A stretch of DNA of 64,000 nucleotides, taken from positions 4,340,001 to 4,404,000 of the forward strand of contig NZ_AP022620.1 in assembly GCF_010731855.1 (NCBI RefSeq). The letters are read 5' to 3'. Below the pieces are notes generated by a model. That model made no database searches. It saw nothing but the letters and a program-made list of their open reading frames with translations, and had not been told where the DNA came from. The stretch is from Mycolicibacterium anyangense. GTDB lineage: Bacteria > Actinomycetota > Actinomycetes > Mycobacteriales > Mycobacteriaceae. This document shows, piece after piece, positions 44,768 to 52,953 of the stretch (the stretch's first letter is position 1; every line of letters starts with the position of its first letter). Made by a program: the position numbers and the translations under genes.

Positions 44768-46416
44768 CGACCGTCGAATCCATGCTGGACTGTCTCGACA
44801 CGGTGGATCCCGACAGTGAGCTCACCTGGACCACCGGCAATGTCGCGGAGGCGTTTCCGGGTGTCTTCACCACTTTGGGTATGAGCTTCGTGTTCGCACC
44901 GATGGAGATGGCGTTTCGCCGAATGTTCTTCGACCTCGGGGTGTACTCGGCCGACGAGCTGCTGGTGCCCCATACCGTCGAAGACTGCTTCTGGTCGGTC
45001 TTCGACGGTTGGGGAGCAGGCAATATCAACAAGTTCCGTGACATCGCCAACCGCATGCCCGGAACCACTGCGAGTGCGGTCGAGCAGCAATTGTTCGGTT
45101 TCGTCCGGGAGGGAACTGTCGACGAGAACACGCGCGAGCGGTACCCCTACATACTGGCCAAGGCGCCGCGCTGGGCACTGCGAACCCCCACCCGACACGA
45201 CGCTATGTTCGCCGAGCTGAGGCGCTGGCGGCTCGACCGACTGAGGGCAGTACATCGTTACGATCAGTACGAGTGCCGCGCCGCCCTTGCCGACGCCAGG
45301 AAACGGTTCGAGGACATCATGAGCATCCACATGGGCGTGGCGATGCTCAGCTCGTCGCTGGCTGAGAAGGTCGCCGATATCGCGAAGGCGGCCGGCCATG
45401 ATGGACTGGAGGCCGCGCTGCTTTCTGGTGTGGGCACCGACGAGAACGAAGTCGCCCACGACCTGTGGGCCTTGGCCCATGGCATGGTCACGCTGCGCGA
45501 ATTCACCGACCGGCACGGCTATCACGGCCCCAATGAGGGTCAGATCTCCGGTGTGACATGGCGTGAGGACCCCAGTCCGATCCTTGCGCGGATGGCCGAC
45601 TACCGTGCGATCCCGCCAGACAGCGCACGCGCACCCCGCGTCCGCAGCGCCGCGCAGGCCGCGCGACGCGAAGAAGCGCTGAGTCAGCTCACTGCCGGGA
45701 TGTCGACGGCCAAGCGAGTAGCGGTTGGCGCGCTGGTGAAGATCGCCACGCGCTACCTTGCCCTGCGTGAACAGGGGAAGGCCGGCTATCTGATCGCGTT
45801 CGACGTGGCGCGGGCGACGTCCCGCCGGATGGGCACCCTCCTCGTCGACCGGGGGGTGATCCCCGAGCCCGAAGACGTGTTCCATCTGAGCTATCGCGAC
45901 CTGATGGACGGGATCAGCGGGGACAAAACGGAACTCGTAGTCGCCCGCGCGTCCCGGTACCGTGTCCGCCAGTCACTGCGCCTGCCCAAATCGTGGACGG
46001 GCTCACCGGAGATCGTCTCACTCGCAGGTGCCTCGTCGACCCGGCTCCGTGTTGGTGAGGTGATCTCCGGGGTGGCCGCCAGCGGCGGTGTGGCCACCGG
46101 ACGAGCCCGGATCGTCAGCGACCCCGACGAGGTCGAACTCGACGACGGCGACATCCTCGTATGTGAAACCACGGACCCGGCATGGGTACCGCTGTTCATG
46201 GTGGCGGGTGCCGTCGTGACCGATCACGGCGGTCTACTCAGCCACGGCCCGATCGTCGCCCGCGAACTCGGCATTCCCTGCGTGTGCGGCACCGAGACGG
46301 GTAGCCGTACGATCGCCGACGGCCAGTTCGTCAAGGTCGACGGCGACAACGGGACGGTCGAGGTTCTCGAGGATGCCCCACATGTGGCCCTGAACCTGAA
46401 CGGTCAGCAGCCATGA
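44764..46416 (+). CDS. RPH-like acceptor/phosphohistidine protein A2
   Basis: The 550-residue paralogue of the protein at 40031 shares the start TWTTGNVAEAFPGVFTTLG, the central RHGYHGPNEGQISGVTWRED and LREQGKAGYLIAFDVARATS. Its mobile domain has H494 in GGLLSHGPIVAREL, where the usual Ala-Ala after the His is Gly-Pro. No ATP-grasp domain is present. The GTG start overlaps the previous stop (GTGA) and the end overlaps the LLM gene by four bases. Divergence from A1 in the acceptor region suggests a different acceptor molecule or a hetero-oligomer. Confidence 0.85.
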   Translation: MTTVESMLDCLDTVDPDSELTWTTGNVAEAFPGVFTTLGMSFVFAPMEMAFRRMFFDLGVYSADELLVPHTVEDCFWSVFDGWGAGNINKFRDIANRMPGTTASAVEQQLFGFVREGTVDENTRERYPYILAKAPRWALRTPTRHDAMFAELRRWRLDRLRAVHRYDQYECRAALADARKRFEDIMSIHMGVAMLSSSLAEKVADIAKAAGHDGLEAALLSGVGTDENEVAHDLWALAHGMVTLREFTDRHGYHGPNEGQISGVTWREDPSPILARMADYRAIPPDSARAPRVRSAAQAARREEALSQLTAGMSTAKRVAVGALVKIATRYLALREQGKAGYLIAFDVARATSRRMGTLLVDRGVIPEPEDVFHLSYRDLMDGISGDKTELVVARASRYRVRQSLRLPKSWTGSPEIVSLAGASSTRLRVGEVISGVAASGGVATGRARIVSDPDEVELDDGDILVCETTDPAWVPLFMVAGAVVTDHGGLLSHGPIVARELGIPCVCGTETGSRTIADGQFVKVDGDNGTVEVLEDAPHVALNLNGQQP

Positions 46417-47525
46417 CTCAGAACGAGAGCAGGTCACCAGATCTCGGCGCCTACGTCATCGCCGGGCGCGTGGTGTCAGAGCTGCCGGAAGTCCTCGCCA
46501 ACGAGACCGCCGCCCGCACGGTGCGGCAGGGTATCGACGACGGCGTCGAGGCCGAGAAGCTCGGGTTCGCAAACGTCTACCTTTCCGAACGCTGGAACCT
46601 CAAGGAAGCCGGTGTTGTCCTCGGTGCGATCGGTGCGCGCACCGAGCGGATCGGTCTGGGTACCGGGCTGGTGTCACCCGCCCGTCGACACGTGCTCCAC
46701 ATGGCGGCTTTCGGTGCGACCATGCAGGCCGCCGCCGGTCCGCGATTCCTGCTCGGGCTTGGCCGTGGCGATCATGCGTACCTGCGCCACGAAGGGCTGC
46801 AGACCGCCGGTTTCGATGGCATCGTCGACTACGTCGACATCCTGCGTCGCCTGTGGGCCGGCGAGGTGGTGAGCTATGACGGCCCGGCGGGGCGCCACGA
46901 GCAGATCAAGCTCGGGGACATCTATCACGGTCCGGCCCCCAAGATCTTCTACGGTACCTTCGGACTGCCGAAAGCTGCTGCGGCCGTGGCGAAAGCCTTC
47001 GACGGAGTCATCCTGCCACCGATGATGACACCTGAAGCCACCGCCAGCTCGGTGGGTAGGCTGCGCCATGCGTGCGAGGTGATCGGACGCGACCCCGCCT
47101 CGCTGCGCATTGTCCAGTGTGTGGTGACCGCTCCCGATCTGAGCGAGGCCGAGACTCGCGCCCTGGCCCATGCGAGAGCCGTCACTTATTTGCAGGCGCC
47201 GGAATACGGCGCAGCACTGATCCGCGTCAACGGCTGGAGCCAGGAACCGGTGAACCGGCTTCGGCAGTTCCTCACCCGGGCGCACGACACCACCGACGAA
47301 CTGATCGACACCGCACTGCATCGCATCCAACTGATGGACGCCGCCCAACTGGTGCCGGATGACTGGATGAACGCCACGTGTGCGTTGGGCACTGTCCAGC
47401 AGTGCGCCGCCAAGCTGCGCGAGTTCGCGCACGCCGGCGCTGACGAAATCGCCACCTACGGAAGCACACCCGGCCAGAATGCCAGGCTGTTGGAGGTTTG
47501 GCGGCGGCAGGCGGTAGGCGTCTGA
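46413..47525 (+). CDS. LLM-class F420-dependent oxidoreductase
   Basis: The 370-residue TIM-barrel protein has the luciferase-like layout (GVEAEKLGFANVYLSERW, LLGLGRGDHAYL, DYVDILRRLWAGEVV). It resembles mycobacterial F420-dependent members rather than FMN monooxygenases. Such enzymes reduce or oxidise C=C or C-OH groups of lipids and xenobiotics with F420. It is embedded between two acceptor-protein genes with ATGA-type overlap on the left and a one-base overlap on the right, so it belongs to the same pathway. The substrate is unknown. Confidence 0.87.
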   Translation: MTQNESRSPDLGAYVIAGRVVSELPEVLANETAARTVRQGIDDGVEAEKLGFANVYLSERWNLKEAGVVLGAIGARTERIGLGTGLVSPARRHVLHMAAFGATMQAAAGPRFLLGLGRGDHAYLRHEGLQTAGFDGIVDYVDILRRLWAGEVVSYDGPAGRHEQIKLGDIYHGPAPKIFYGTFGLPKAAAAVAKAFDGVILPPMMTPEATASSVGRLRHACEVIGRDPASLRIVQCVVTAPDLSEAETRALAHARAVTYLQAPEYGAALIRVNGWSQEPVNRLRQFLTRAHDTTDELIDTALHRIQLMDAAQLVPDDWMNATCALGTVQQCAAKLREFAHAGADEIATYGSTPGQNARLLEVWRRQAVGV

Positions 47526-49165
47526 TGACGGTCGATCTGTTCTCACCGAATCCGATGCATCGTGAGTCCGGGCCGCACGACGCGTGGTCGACGATCAACA
47601 CACGGGAGAACTACCAGGGCGTCATGAGTCCGCTCGGAGCCACTCTGTGGTTGCCGGTCAGTGATCGTGCCGTCAACGGCACATTCCACGATCTGGGTGT
47701 ACTGCGGCGCGTCGACGTCAAGACGGCCGATACGCCTGCGGAATCGTCGTCAACGGTGTTCTTCGGTCGATATACGGCCAGCATCAACTACTTTCGTCGG
47801 ATGAGCGATCTGATTCCCGGTCGTTCGGGCGCGGCCTTCGAGGAGCAGATCTTCGGCTCGTCGCGCACCGACGCCGCCGGCGCATCGTCGCGCAGGAGGT
47901 ACCCGTTCATCGCGGCCAAGGCGCCCGTGGCCGTCGCCCGGCTTCCACGGCGGTTGGCCACGATGGCCGAGGAGGTGGACACGTGGTGGCGGATGGCAAC
48001 GTCTTCGATCGGCGCGAAGCGGCCTATCGACGCGCAGTTCGCGCAAGCGCTGGAGATGCTCGAGTACGCGATGCGGGTGCACGTCTGCGCAACATTCGTC
48101 GCGCAGGGTATCTTCGATGCGCTGTCGGCAATGGCGGAGTCGATCGGCAGGCCGGGGCTTCATCTGGAACTGTCAACCGGCTACGGGAACATGGTCGAGA
48201 CCAGTCTGGTCACCTCGCTCGTCGACGTAGCGCAGGGCAGGGCCACCCTCGAGGATTTCCTCGCCGACTACGGATTCCGTTGCGCCGGTGAGATCGAGGT
48301 CTCCAATCCATCCTGGCGTGAACAGCCGGAGCTGGTGTCTCGACTGCTCGACAAGTACCGGAATGCACCCGGCCGGGATGACCCGGCGGCAGCCTCGGCA
48401 GCACGCGGGCGTGCGCGCGAAGCAGCCGAGCAGGAACTGCTGGCGGCCTTGCCGCCGTGGAAGCGTCCGCTGGGTCGCTTGCTGGTGCGGCTGGGCGCGG
48501 TGTTCATTCCGCTGCGCGAAGAGGGAAAGGCAGCGTTGGCCAAGGCATTTGATGGTGCTCGTGCGGCCTGCCGGGTGCGTGGTCGGCAACTTGTGGCATG
48601 CGGGGCCATCGGTGTGGTCGAGGATGTCTTCTATCTGACCATCGACGAGATTCGCGGCGTGCCACCCGCCGACGCCCGCGCGCGGGTGGCTGCGCGGCGC
48701 GAACTGCGGGCCGCATACGAACAGATCGACGTACCCGATGCGTGGGTGGGGCCACCGACTCCCGTCGTGCGGGCACAGCGCGGTCGATCCGGCGCGACCT
48801 CGGTGACGGGGATCGGGGCGGCCCACGGTGTCGTCGAAGGACGGGCGCGAGTCCTGGCCAGTGCTGAGGACCTCGACGATCTGGAGCCGGGGGAGATCCT
48901 GGTCTGCCGTACCACCGATCCCTCGTGGGCATCGGCGTTCTACTTGGCAGCCGGTGCAGTGATCGACATCGGTTCGACGTCGTCGCACGGGGCTATTGTC
49001 GCCCGTGAGATGGGGATTCCCTGCGTCATCGGGACGCACGACGGCACCTCGATTCTGCGCACCGGTGATCTCCTTCGAGTCGACGGCGCGTCCGGCTGCG
49101 TCACTGTACTCGCGCCACCGGATCCGACTGGATTTGTCTCGCGCGACAGTGAGGTGGCACTGTGA
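47525..49165 (+). CDS. RPH-like acceptor/phosphohistidine protein A3
   Basis: The 546-residue third paralogue has AWSTINTRENYQGVMSPLG, YGFRCAGEIEVSNPSWREQP in place of the HGYHGP version, LREEGKAALAKAFDGARAA and H488 in GSTSSHGAIVAREM. It also lacks an ATP-grasp domain. It is the most divergent of the three in the acceptor domain: the HGYHGP histidines are replaced by Phe-Arg-Cys. That may mark another acceptor. Its start overlaps the LLM stop by one base. Confidence 0.85.
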   Translation: MTVDLFSPNPMHRESGPHDAWSTINTRENYQGVMSPLGATLWLPVSDRAVNGTFHDLGVLRRVDVKTADTPAESSSTVFFGRYTASINYFRRMSDLIPGRSGAAFEEQIFGSSRTDAAGASSRRRYPFIAAKAPVAVARLPRRLATMAEEVDTWWRMATSSIGAKRPIDAQFAQALEMLEYAMRVHVCATFVAQGIFDALSAMAESIGRPGLHLELSTGYGNMVETSLVTSLVDVAQGRATLEDFLADYGFRCAGEIEVSNPSWREQPELVSRLLDKYRNAPGRDDPAAASAARGRAREAAEQELLAALPPWKRPLGRLLVRLGAVFIPLREEGKAALAKAFDGARAACRVRGRQLVACGAIGVVEDVFYLTIDEIRGVPPADARARVAARRELRAAYEQIDVPDAWVGPPTPVVRAQRGRSGATSVTGIGAAHGVVEGRARVLASAEDLDDLEPGEILVCRTTDPSWASAFYLAAGAVIDIGSTSSHGAIVAREMGIPCVIGTHDGTSILRTGDLLRVDGASGCVTVLAPPDPTGFVSRDSEVAL

Positions 49166-49201
49166 AGCCAGCCTAACTGACCTGTATTCCGGAGCCGCCG
49201 C

Positions 49202-49840
49202 ATGAGTGAGTCGACCGAGCGTGGCTACCGTAACTTCCTGTCGTTGGACGCGATCGTTGCGGAGGCTCGCTCCATCGCTGACACCGATGGTCTGGATGCC
49301 GTCTCCATGCGCGGGCTGGCCGACCGGCTGGGGTGCACGCCGCGGGCGTTGTATCGGCATGTGTCCGACAAAGAGCAGGTGCTCGAATTGGTGGCCGACA
49401 CTGCGCTGGCGACTCTGGCACCGCCGGCCCGCGACGGCGCGTGGCAGACGTCGCTGTTCGACTTCCTCACGAACATGTACGAGCTGTTGGTGGCCTCTCC
49501 GGCCGTCGCGACGATTGTGGCCACTCAGGTCGTTGCCGAACGTCAATTCCACACGCATGCAGACAATGTGGTTGCTCTTCTGGTCGACGGCGGCCTTCCT
49601 GCGGATCTGGCAGCCGAGGCGATGGTGGTGCTGGCCCAGTTCACCCTGGGGGCGGCTCTCCCCGGCCAGTCACAACGACTCCATGAGGTCTATCGGAGGC
49701 GCGAATTCGGCGACCGTGAGCAGGCACTGCCAGCGCTGCACCATGTCCAGCGGCACTTCGTCGAACAGGACGCTGGAACTCGTTACCGCACAGCTCTACG
49801 CAGGCTCATCCGCGCCTACGAAGCAGCCACGGAGCTGTAG
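49202..49840 (+). CDS. TetR-family regulator, co-directional with the dikinase operon
   Basis: The 212-residue regulator has a TetR helix-turn-helix (VSMRGLADRLGCTPRALYRHVSDKEQVLELV) and a variable ligand-binding domain. It lies 36 bases after the last acceptor gene and is probably cotranscribed. It is one of two TetR proteins in the cluster. Either could bind the palindromes at 39991 and 51628. A co-transcribed repressor whose ligand is a pathway compound would be the usual arrangement. Confidence 0.88.
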   Translation: MSESTERGYRNFLSLDAIVAEARSIADTDGLDAVSMRGLADRLGCTPRALYRHVSDKEQVLELVADTALATLAPPARDGAWQTSLFDFLTNMYELLVASPAVATIVATQVVAERQFHTHADNVVALLVDGGLPADLAAEAMVVLAQFTLGAALPGQSQRLHEVYRRREFGDREQALPALHHVQRHFVEQDAGTRYRTALRRLIRAYEAATEL

Positions 49841-49864
49841 CGGCGTGTCGGTGATCCCGCAGTG

Positions 49865-50974
49865 TCAGCGCGGCTGGGGTGCCGGGAGCATCGACCGCCG
49901 GTAGTCCCGCTCGACGACGCCCCAACCGATCTCGCCGTCATCGGCGACAACCCGGAATGCCCCCTGTGTGATGAACAGCGGATCGTCCTGGGCGTCGACG
50001 ACGGCACCGTTGACGTTCAGATTCGGTTCCAGCAGGGTGAGGGTGTAACCGTGCAGCCACTGCGCCCGGTAGAGATGGGACGACGCACCCCGCATCTCCA
50101 CGACGACGTTATGGGGTGCGTGGGTGCTCAACTCGGCAAGTCCGGTGACCGACACGTCGAAGCCGATCTCGCAGCGGCCGGCTTGCTGAATCGTGTACAC
50201 CCGATGCGCCACTTCCCCCGACCGCCGCCAATTGACCAAACCATTTGCCACCCGGCCGCTTTCCGGGAAGACGACGACGAAGAACTGCAGGCCGCCGACG
50301 TCGGTGAGAATTCTGGGCCCACTTGAATGGTCCCGGCAACCCACACCGCTGAGCTCGATCGGGTTCAGGCCCTCGACCTGTAGTACCCCGCGGGATCTCA
50401 TGCCCTGGGTGTGGTGGCGCGATGCCCAGCCCACATCATGGATACCCAGCGCGCCGTGCATATCCCAGACCGGTGCGATCGCTTGAAGCTCGATGTCAAA
50501 GCTGAAGGCCCTGGCGTGAGTGCTGCCGATGGGCCCGCCTGCCATCGTGGCCAGGTCGCTGGGCTCCCCGGCGCCATCGAAGCGAATTCGCCAGTTCTTC
50601 AGTGGCTGCTGGCAGTGGACACGGAGATTGCCGGTGGCAGGGCCGCTGCTGTCGACGGCTCGGCCCCAGGACCGGTCGACCAGCAGGGTGCCATCGGGCA
50701 GCATGGCGATCACCTGCGCCCACCACAGGTCGAGGTCGCCGGGCCAACGGCCGGTGTGAACGAAGACCCCGGCGCTGCTGTCCGGGCTCCACACCTGGAA
50801 GAACTGGGTCTCGCTCCAGGATGGCACGTCCATGCGGACCTCGTGGAGCAAGTCGAGGGTCGGTGCGACGTCGAAGGGATTGTCGCCCAGCAGAATGCGC
50901 GTGCTGCCGGGCGGCGGGGGAGCTTTGCTCGTGTCAGTGGCCGCGCTCGGCGACGAGCCGTGATGGTCAGCCAT
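49865..50974 (-). CDS. Second CrtC/AttH lipocalin-like protein
   Basis: The 369-residue protein shows two beta-rich halves and the motif SGVGCRDHSSGPRILTD (about 218-234), the xDHxxG core of the CrtC/AttH-like lipocalin fold. The Asp-His pair is kept here but the following Trp is lost. It is about 65 residues longer than its relative at 41680. No signal peptide is visible. Its start overlaps the end of the upstream TetR gene by 8 bases, so both are cotranscribed on the minus strand and convergent to the dikinase operon. Function is inferred only as binding or modification of a hydrophobic compound. Confidence 0.65.
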   Translation of the reverse strand: MADHHGSSPSAATDTSKAPPPPGSTRILLGDNPFDVAPTLDLLHEVRMDVPSWSETQFFQVWSPDSSAGVFVHTGRWPGDLDLWWAQVIAMLPDGTLLVDRSWGRAVDSSGPATGNLRVHCQQPLKNWRIRFDGAGEPSDLATMAGGPIGSTHARAFSFDIELQAIAPVWDMHGALGIHDVGWASRHHTQGMRSRGVLQVEGLNPIELSGVGCRDHSSGPRILTDVGGLQFFVVVFPESGRVANGLVNWRRSGEVAHRVYTIQQAGRCEIGFDVSVTGLAELSTHAPHNVVVEMRGASSHLYRAQWLHGYTLTLLEPNLNVNGAVVDAQDDPLFITQGAFRVVADDGEIGWGVVERDYRRSMLPAPQPR

Positions 50975-51605
50975 AGAGCATCCCGCGCCACAACGTCTCC
51001 AGCAAACCCAATGCTGCCTCTTCGTCCCTCAGCATGGGTTCAATGCCGAGGCCCGCGATGTAGAGGATTCGTTCGGTACTCCAGAAGAGGATGGTGGCCA
51101 GATTTCTCGACGGCTCTGTCGAGGTGATCTGGCCCGCCTCTCGCTGGCGGTCGATGACCTCAGCTCCAGAGCTGACGAACCGCTCGACCACGTCCAGCCA
51201 CAGCGTGTGGAGTTCGGGATCGGAGTGCCAGTGGTGCGCAATCTCGCGCAGCACCGGGCGGTGACGATGCCATGCCACCGTCACCGAGCTGAGGCTGCGC
51301 TGGAGTGCCTCCATGGGCGTATCGCCCTCGGACTGGGCCAGGAAGGGCTGTACTCGTTCGAAGATGTCGTCCACCGCCCGCTCCAGCAGTGTCCGCAGCA
51401 CGGTGAATTTCGAGGCGAAGTAGAAGTAGAACGTCGTCCGAGACAGCTGGGCTTCGGAGATGATGTTGGCGACACTGATGTCGTCGAACATCTGGTCCTG
51501 CATCAGCCGCAGCGTGGCCGAGAGAATCTGTTCGACCACTTCACCGCTGTCGGGCTCGCCATTGTCATGGCGCCCAGCTGTCCGACGGGGTTGGATCACC
51601 CGCAC
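50967..51605 (-). CDS. TetR-family regulator, divergent from the mce operon
   Basis: The 212-residue protein has an N-terminal helix-turn-helix (ISVANIISEAQLSRTTFYFYFASKFTVLRTLL) and an all-helical ligand domain. The GTG at 51605 is the first plausible start; a second GTG is two codons later. It is cotranscribed with the lipocalin-like gene. The palindrome at 51628-51642, 23 bases upstream, overlaps a possible -10 box (TAAAAT on this strand), so autorepression is likely. Because the region is divergent, it may also control the mce operon. Confidence 0.88.
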   Translation of the reverse strand: MRVIQPRRTAGRHDNGEPDSGEVVEQILSATLRLMQDQMFDDISVANIISEAQLSRTTFYFYFASKFTVLRTLLERAVDDIFERVQPFLAQSEGDTPMEALQRSLSSVTVAWHRHRPVLREIAHHWHSDPELHTLWLDVVERFVSSGAEVIDRQREAGQITSTEPSRNLATILFWSTERILYIAGLGIEPMLRDEEAALGLLETLWRGMLYG

Positions 51606-51627
51606 GAGATTACGCGTCCGCCCACTT

Positions 51628-51642
51628 AATCTATTTTAGATT
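51628..51642. promoter_or_regulatory. Palindromic operator between TetR and the mce operon
   Basis: AATCTA-TTT-TAGATT is a perfect inverted repeat with 6-bp arms in a locally AT-rich patch. It matches 11 of 15 positions of the core of the palindrome at 39995-40009 in front of the dikinase operon, with the same arm and spacer lengths. On the minus strand CAGACA and TAAAAT, 16 bases apart, form a possible promoter that this site covers. Confidence 0.6.
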
Positions 51643-52013
51643 TTGCATACACATTGTCTGGATAGCGTGTTAACGTGAGTCAGCCCACAATCGCGGCCAT
51701 GCAGTGACCTGGCCCATGGGTGCCCGCCCTGACCGGCGCGGCTGCATCCGTCTCGCACGCATAGGAAGGTGCCTCACATGAGTCGACAACCGGCCCCCGG
51801 CGCGGTGACAGACCGCTTCACGGGCACTGTTGCGCTCGGCGTTCATGTGTCCGTTCCGCTTCGTTGGCACATGCTCACGCCGGGCAGGCGTAGTGAGCCC
51901 ATGCGCGTCCGGTTCGGCGACCGCCCGGAGATTGCCCTCTAGACGAGCAGGCTGCCCGCGTGATTCGGGCGCACGAACATCACGACCATGCCCGGGTTCG
52001 CCTGTGGCGGAGG
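51643..52013 (+). other. Leader region of the mce operon
   Basis: This 371-base stretch after the operator holds one small ORF (51778-51942, described separately) and no other recognisable gene. I see no well-spaced SigA promoter reading towards yrbEA. A GTG at 51960, in frame with yrbEA, offers an alternative upstream start. Confidence 0.4.
51778..51942 (+). CDS. Small ORF of 54 codons upstream of yrbEA
   Basis: The ATG at 51778 is preceded by AGGAAGG at a suitable distance (7-8 bases), and the frame ends with TAG at 51940-51942, 18 bases before the GTG that could start yrbEA. The predicted peptide is basic and has no membrane helix or signal peptide. I do not recognise it. It may be a true small protein, a leader peptide coupling translation to yrbEA, or the remnant of a longer gene. 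Confidence 0.4.
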   Translation: MSRQPAPGAVTDRFTGTVALGVHVSVPLRWHMLTPGRRSEPMRVRFGDRPEIAL

Positions 52014-52952
52014 ATGAAAAACTTGACCAATCACTTCGAAGATCGGCGCCAGGGGCGGGATGAGACCGGATCCGTCGCGGTGCTCGATCCCCCATTGGTG
52101 GGCACCTCGGCGCCTCAGGCTCGCCAAGCCCGGGGACGTGGGCGGCTGGCGCGGCTGCTGTCAGGACTGGTCGCGGTTCCGGTCAAGAGCGCGGCGACGA
52201 CCGGCCGTGCAGTGATGCTGGCGGCGTCGATCGTGCGGTACTCGATCGTCGACACATTCACGTTGAAGCTGCCGTTCGGTGAATTGATCACTCAGGCATG
52301 GACCTTGCTGAAGGTCACGGCGTTGCCGGCGGTGCTGATGGCGATCCCATTCGGAGCGATGGTCGCAGTGCAGCTTTCGGGACTGGTGAACGAGGTGGGG
52401 GCCAATTCGCTGGTCGGCTCCGCCACCGGTGTCGCGGTCCTGCGGCAGGGCGCCCCCGTTACTGCGGGCCTACTGATGGGCGGAGCCGCCGCCGCGGCGA
52501 TCGCCTCCGACTTCGGCGCGCGTGCGATCCGCGAGGAACTCGATGCGCTGCGAACCCTCGGCGTCGATCCTGTCCGCCGGCTCGTCGTTCCTCGCTTCCT
52601 GGCTCTGCTTCTCATCACACCGATCCTGGTCGTGATCGTTATCGCGATGGGGGTCGGAGCGGCGTTCGTGATCGCTACCGTCGTCAACGGGGTTACTCCG
52701 GGCAGCTTCTGGCTCTCCTTTGGCGCGTTCGCGAAGATGGTCGACGTTTGGTTCACGATGGGCAAGGGCCTGGTGTTCGCCGGGATCGTCGCGGTGGTCT
52801 CCTCGCAACGGGGGATGGAGGCCAAAGGCGGGCCCCGTGGCGTCGCCGATGCGGTCAACGCCTCGGTGGTGCTCAACGTCCTGCTCATCGTCGTGGTGAA
52901 TCTGGCGATCACCCAGTTACAGACGATGTTCTTCCCGATGGCGGTGGCCTGA
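52014..52952 (+). CDS. yrbEA: YrbE-type permease A of an Mce lipid importer
   Basis: The 312-residue membrane protein has five or six helices and the permease coupling motif AIREELDALRTLGVDPVRR, which contacts an ATPase such as Mkl. YrbEA and YrbEB form the inner-membrane permease of Mce systems, which import lipids or sterols. The N-terminus is about 50 residues longer than usual for YrbE. I favour the ATG at 52014, but a GTG at 51960 (330 residues, weak AGCAGG upstream) cannot be excluded. yrbEB follows after one base. Confidence 0.9.
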   Translation: MKNLTNHFEDRRQGRDETGSVAVLDPPLVGTSAPQARQARGRGRLARLLSGLVAVPVKSAATTGRAVMLAASIVRYSIVDTFTLKLPFGELITQAWTLLKVTALPAVLMAIPFGAMVAVQLSGLVNEVGANSLVGSATGVAVLRQGAPVTAGLLMGGAAAAAIASDFGARAIREELDALRTLGVDPVRRLVVPRFLALLLITPILVVIVIAMGVGAAFVIATVVNGVTPGSFWLSFGAFAKMVDVWFTMGKGLVFAGIVAVVSSQRGMEAKGGPRGVADAVNASVVLNVLLIVVVNLAITQLQTMFFPMAVA

Positions 52953-52953
52953 C

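Noticed and set aside
44245..45885. Minus-strand open frame of 546 codons opposite the ATP-grasp and A2 genes
   Set aside because: Antisense to two well-supported coding genes; no family features.
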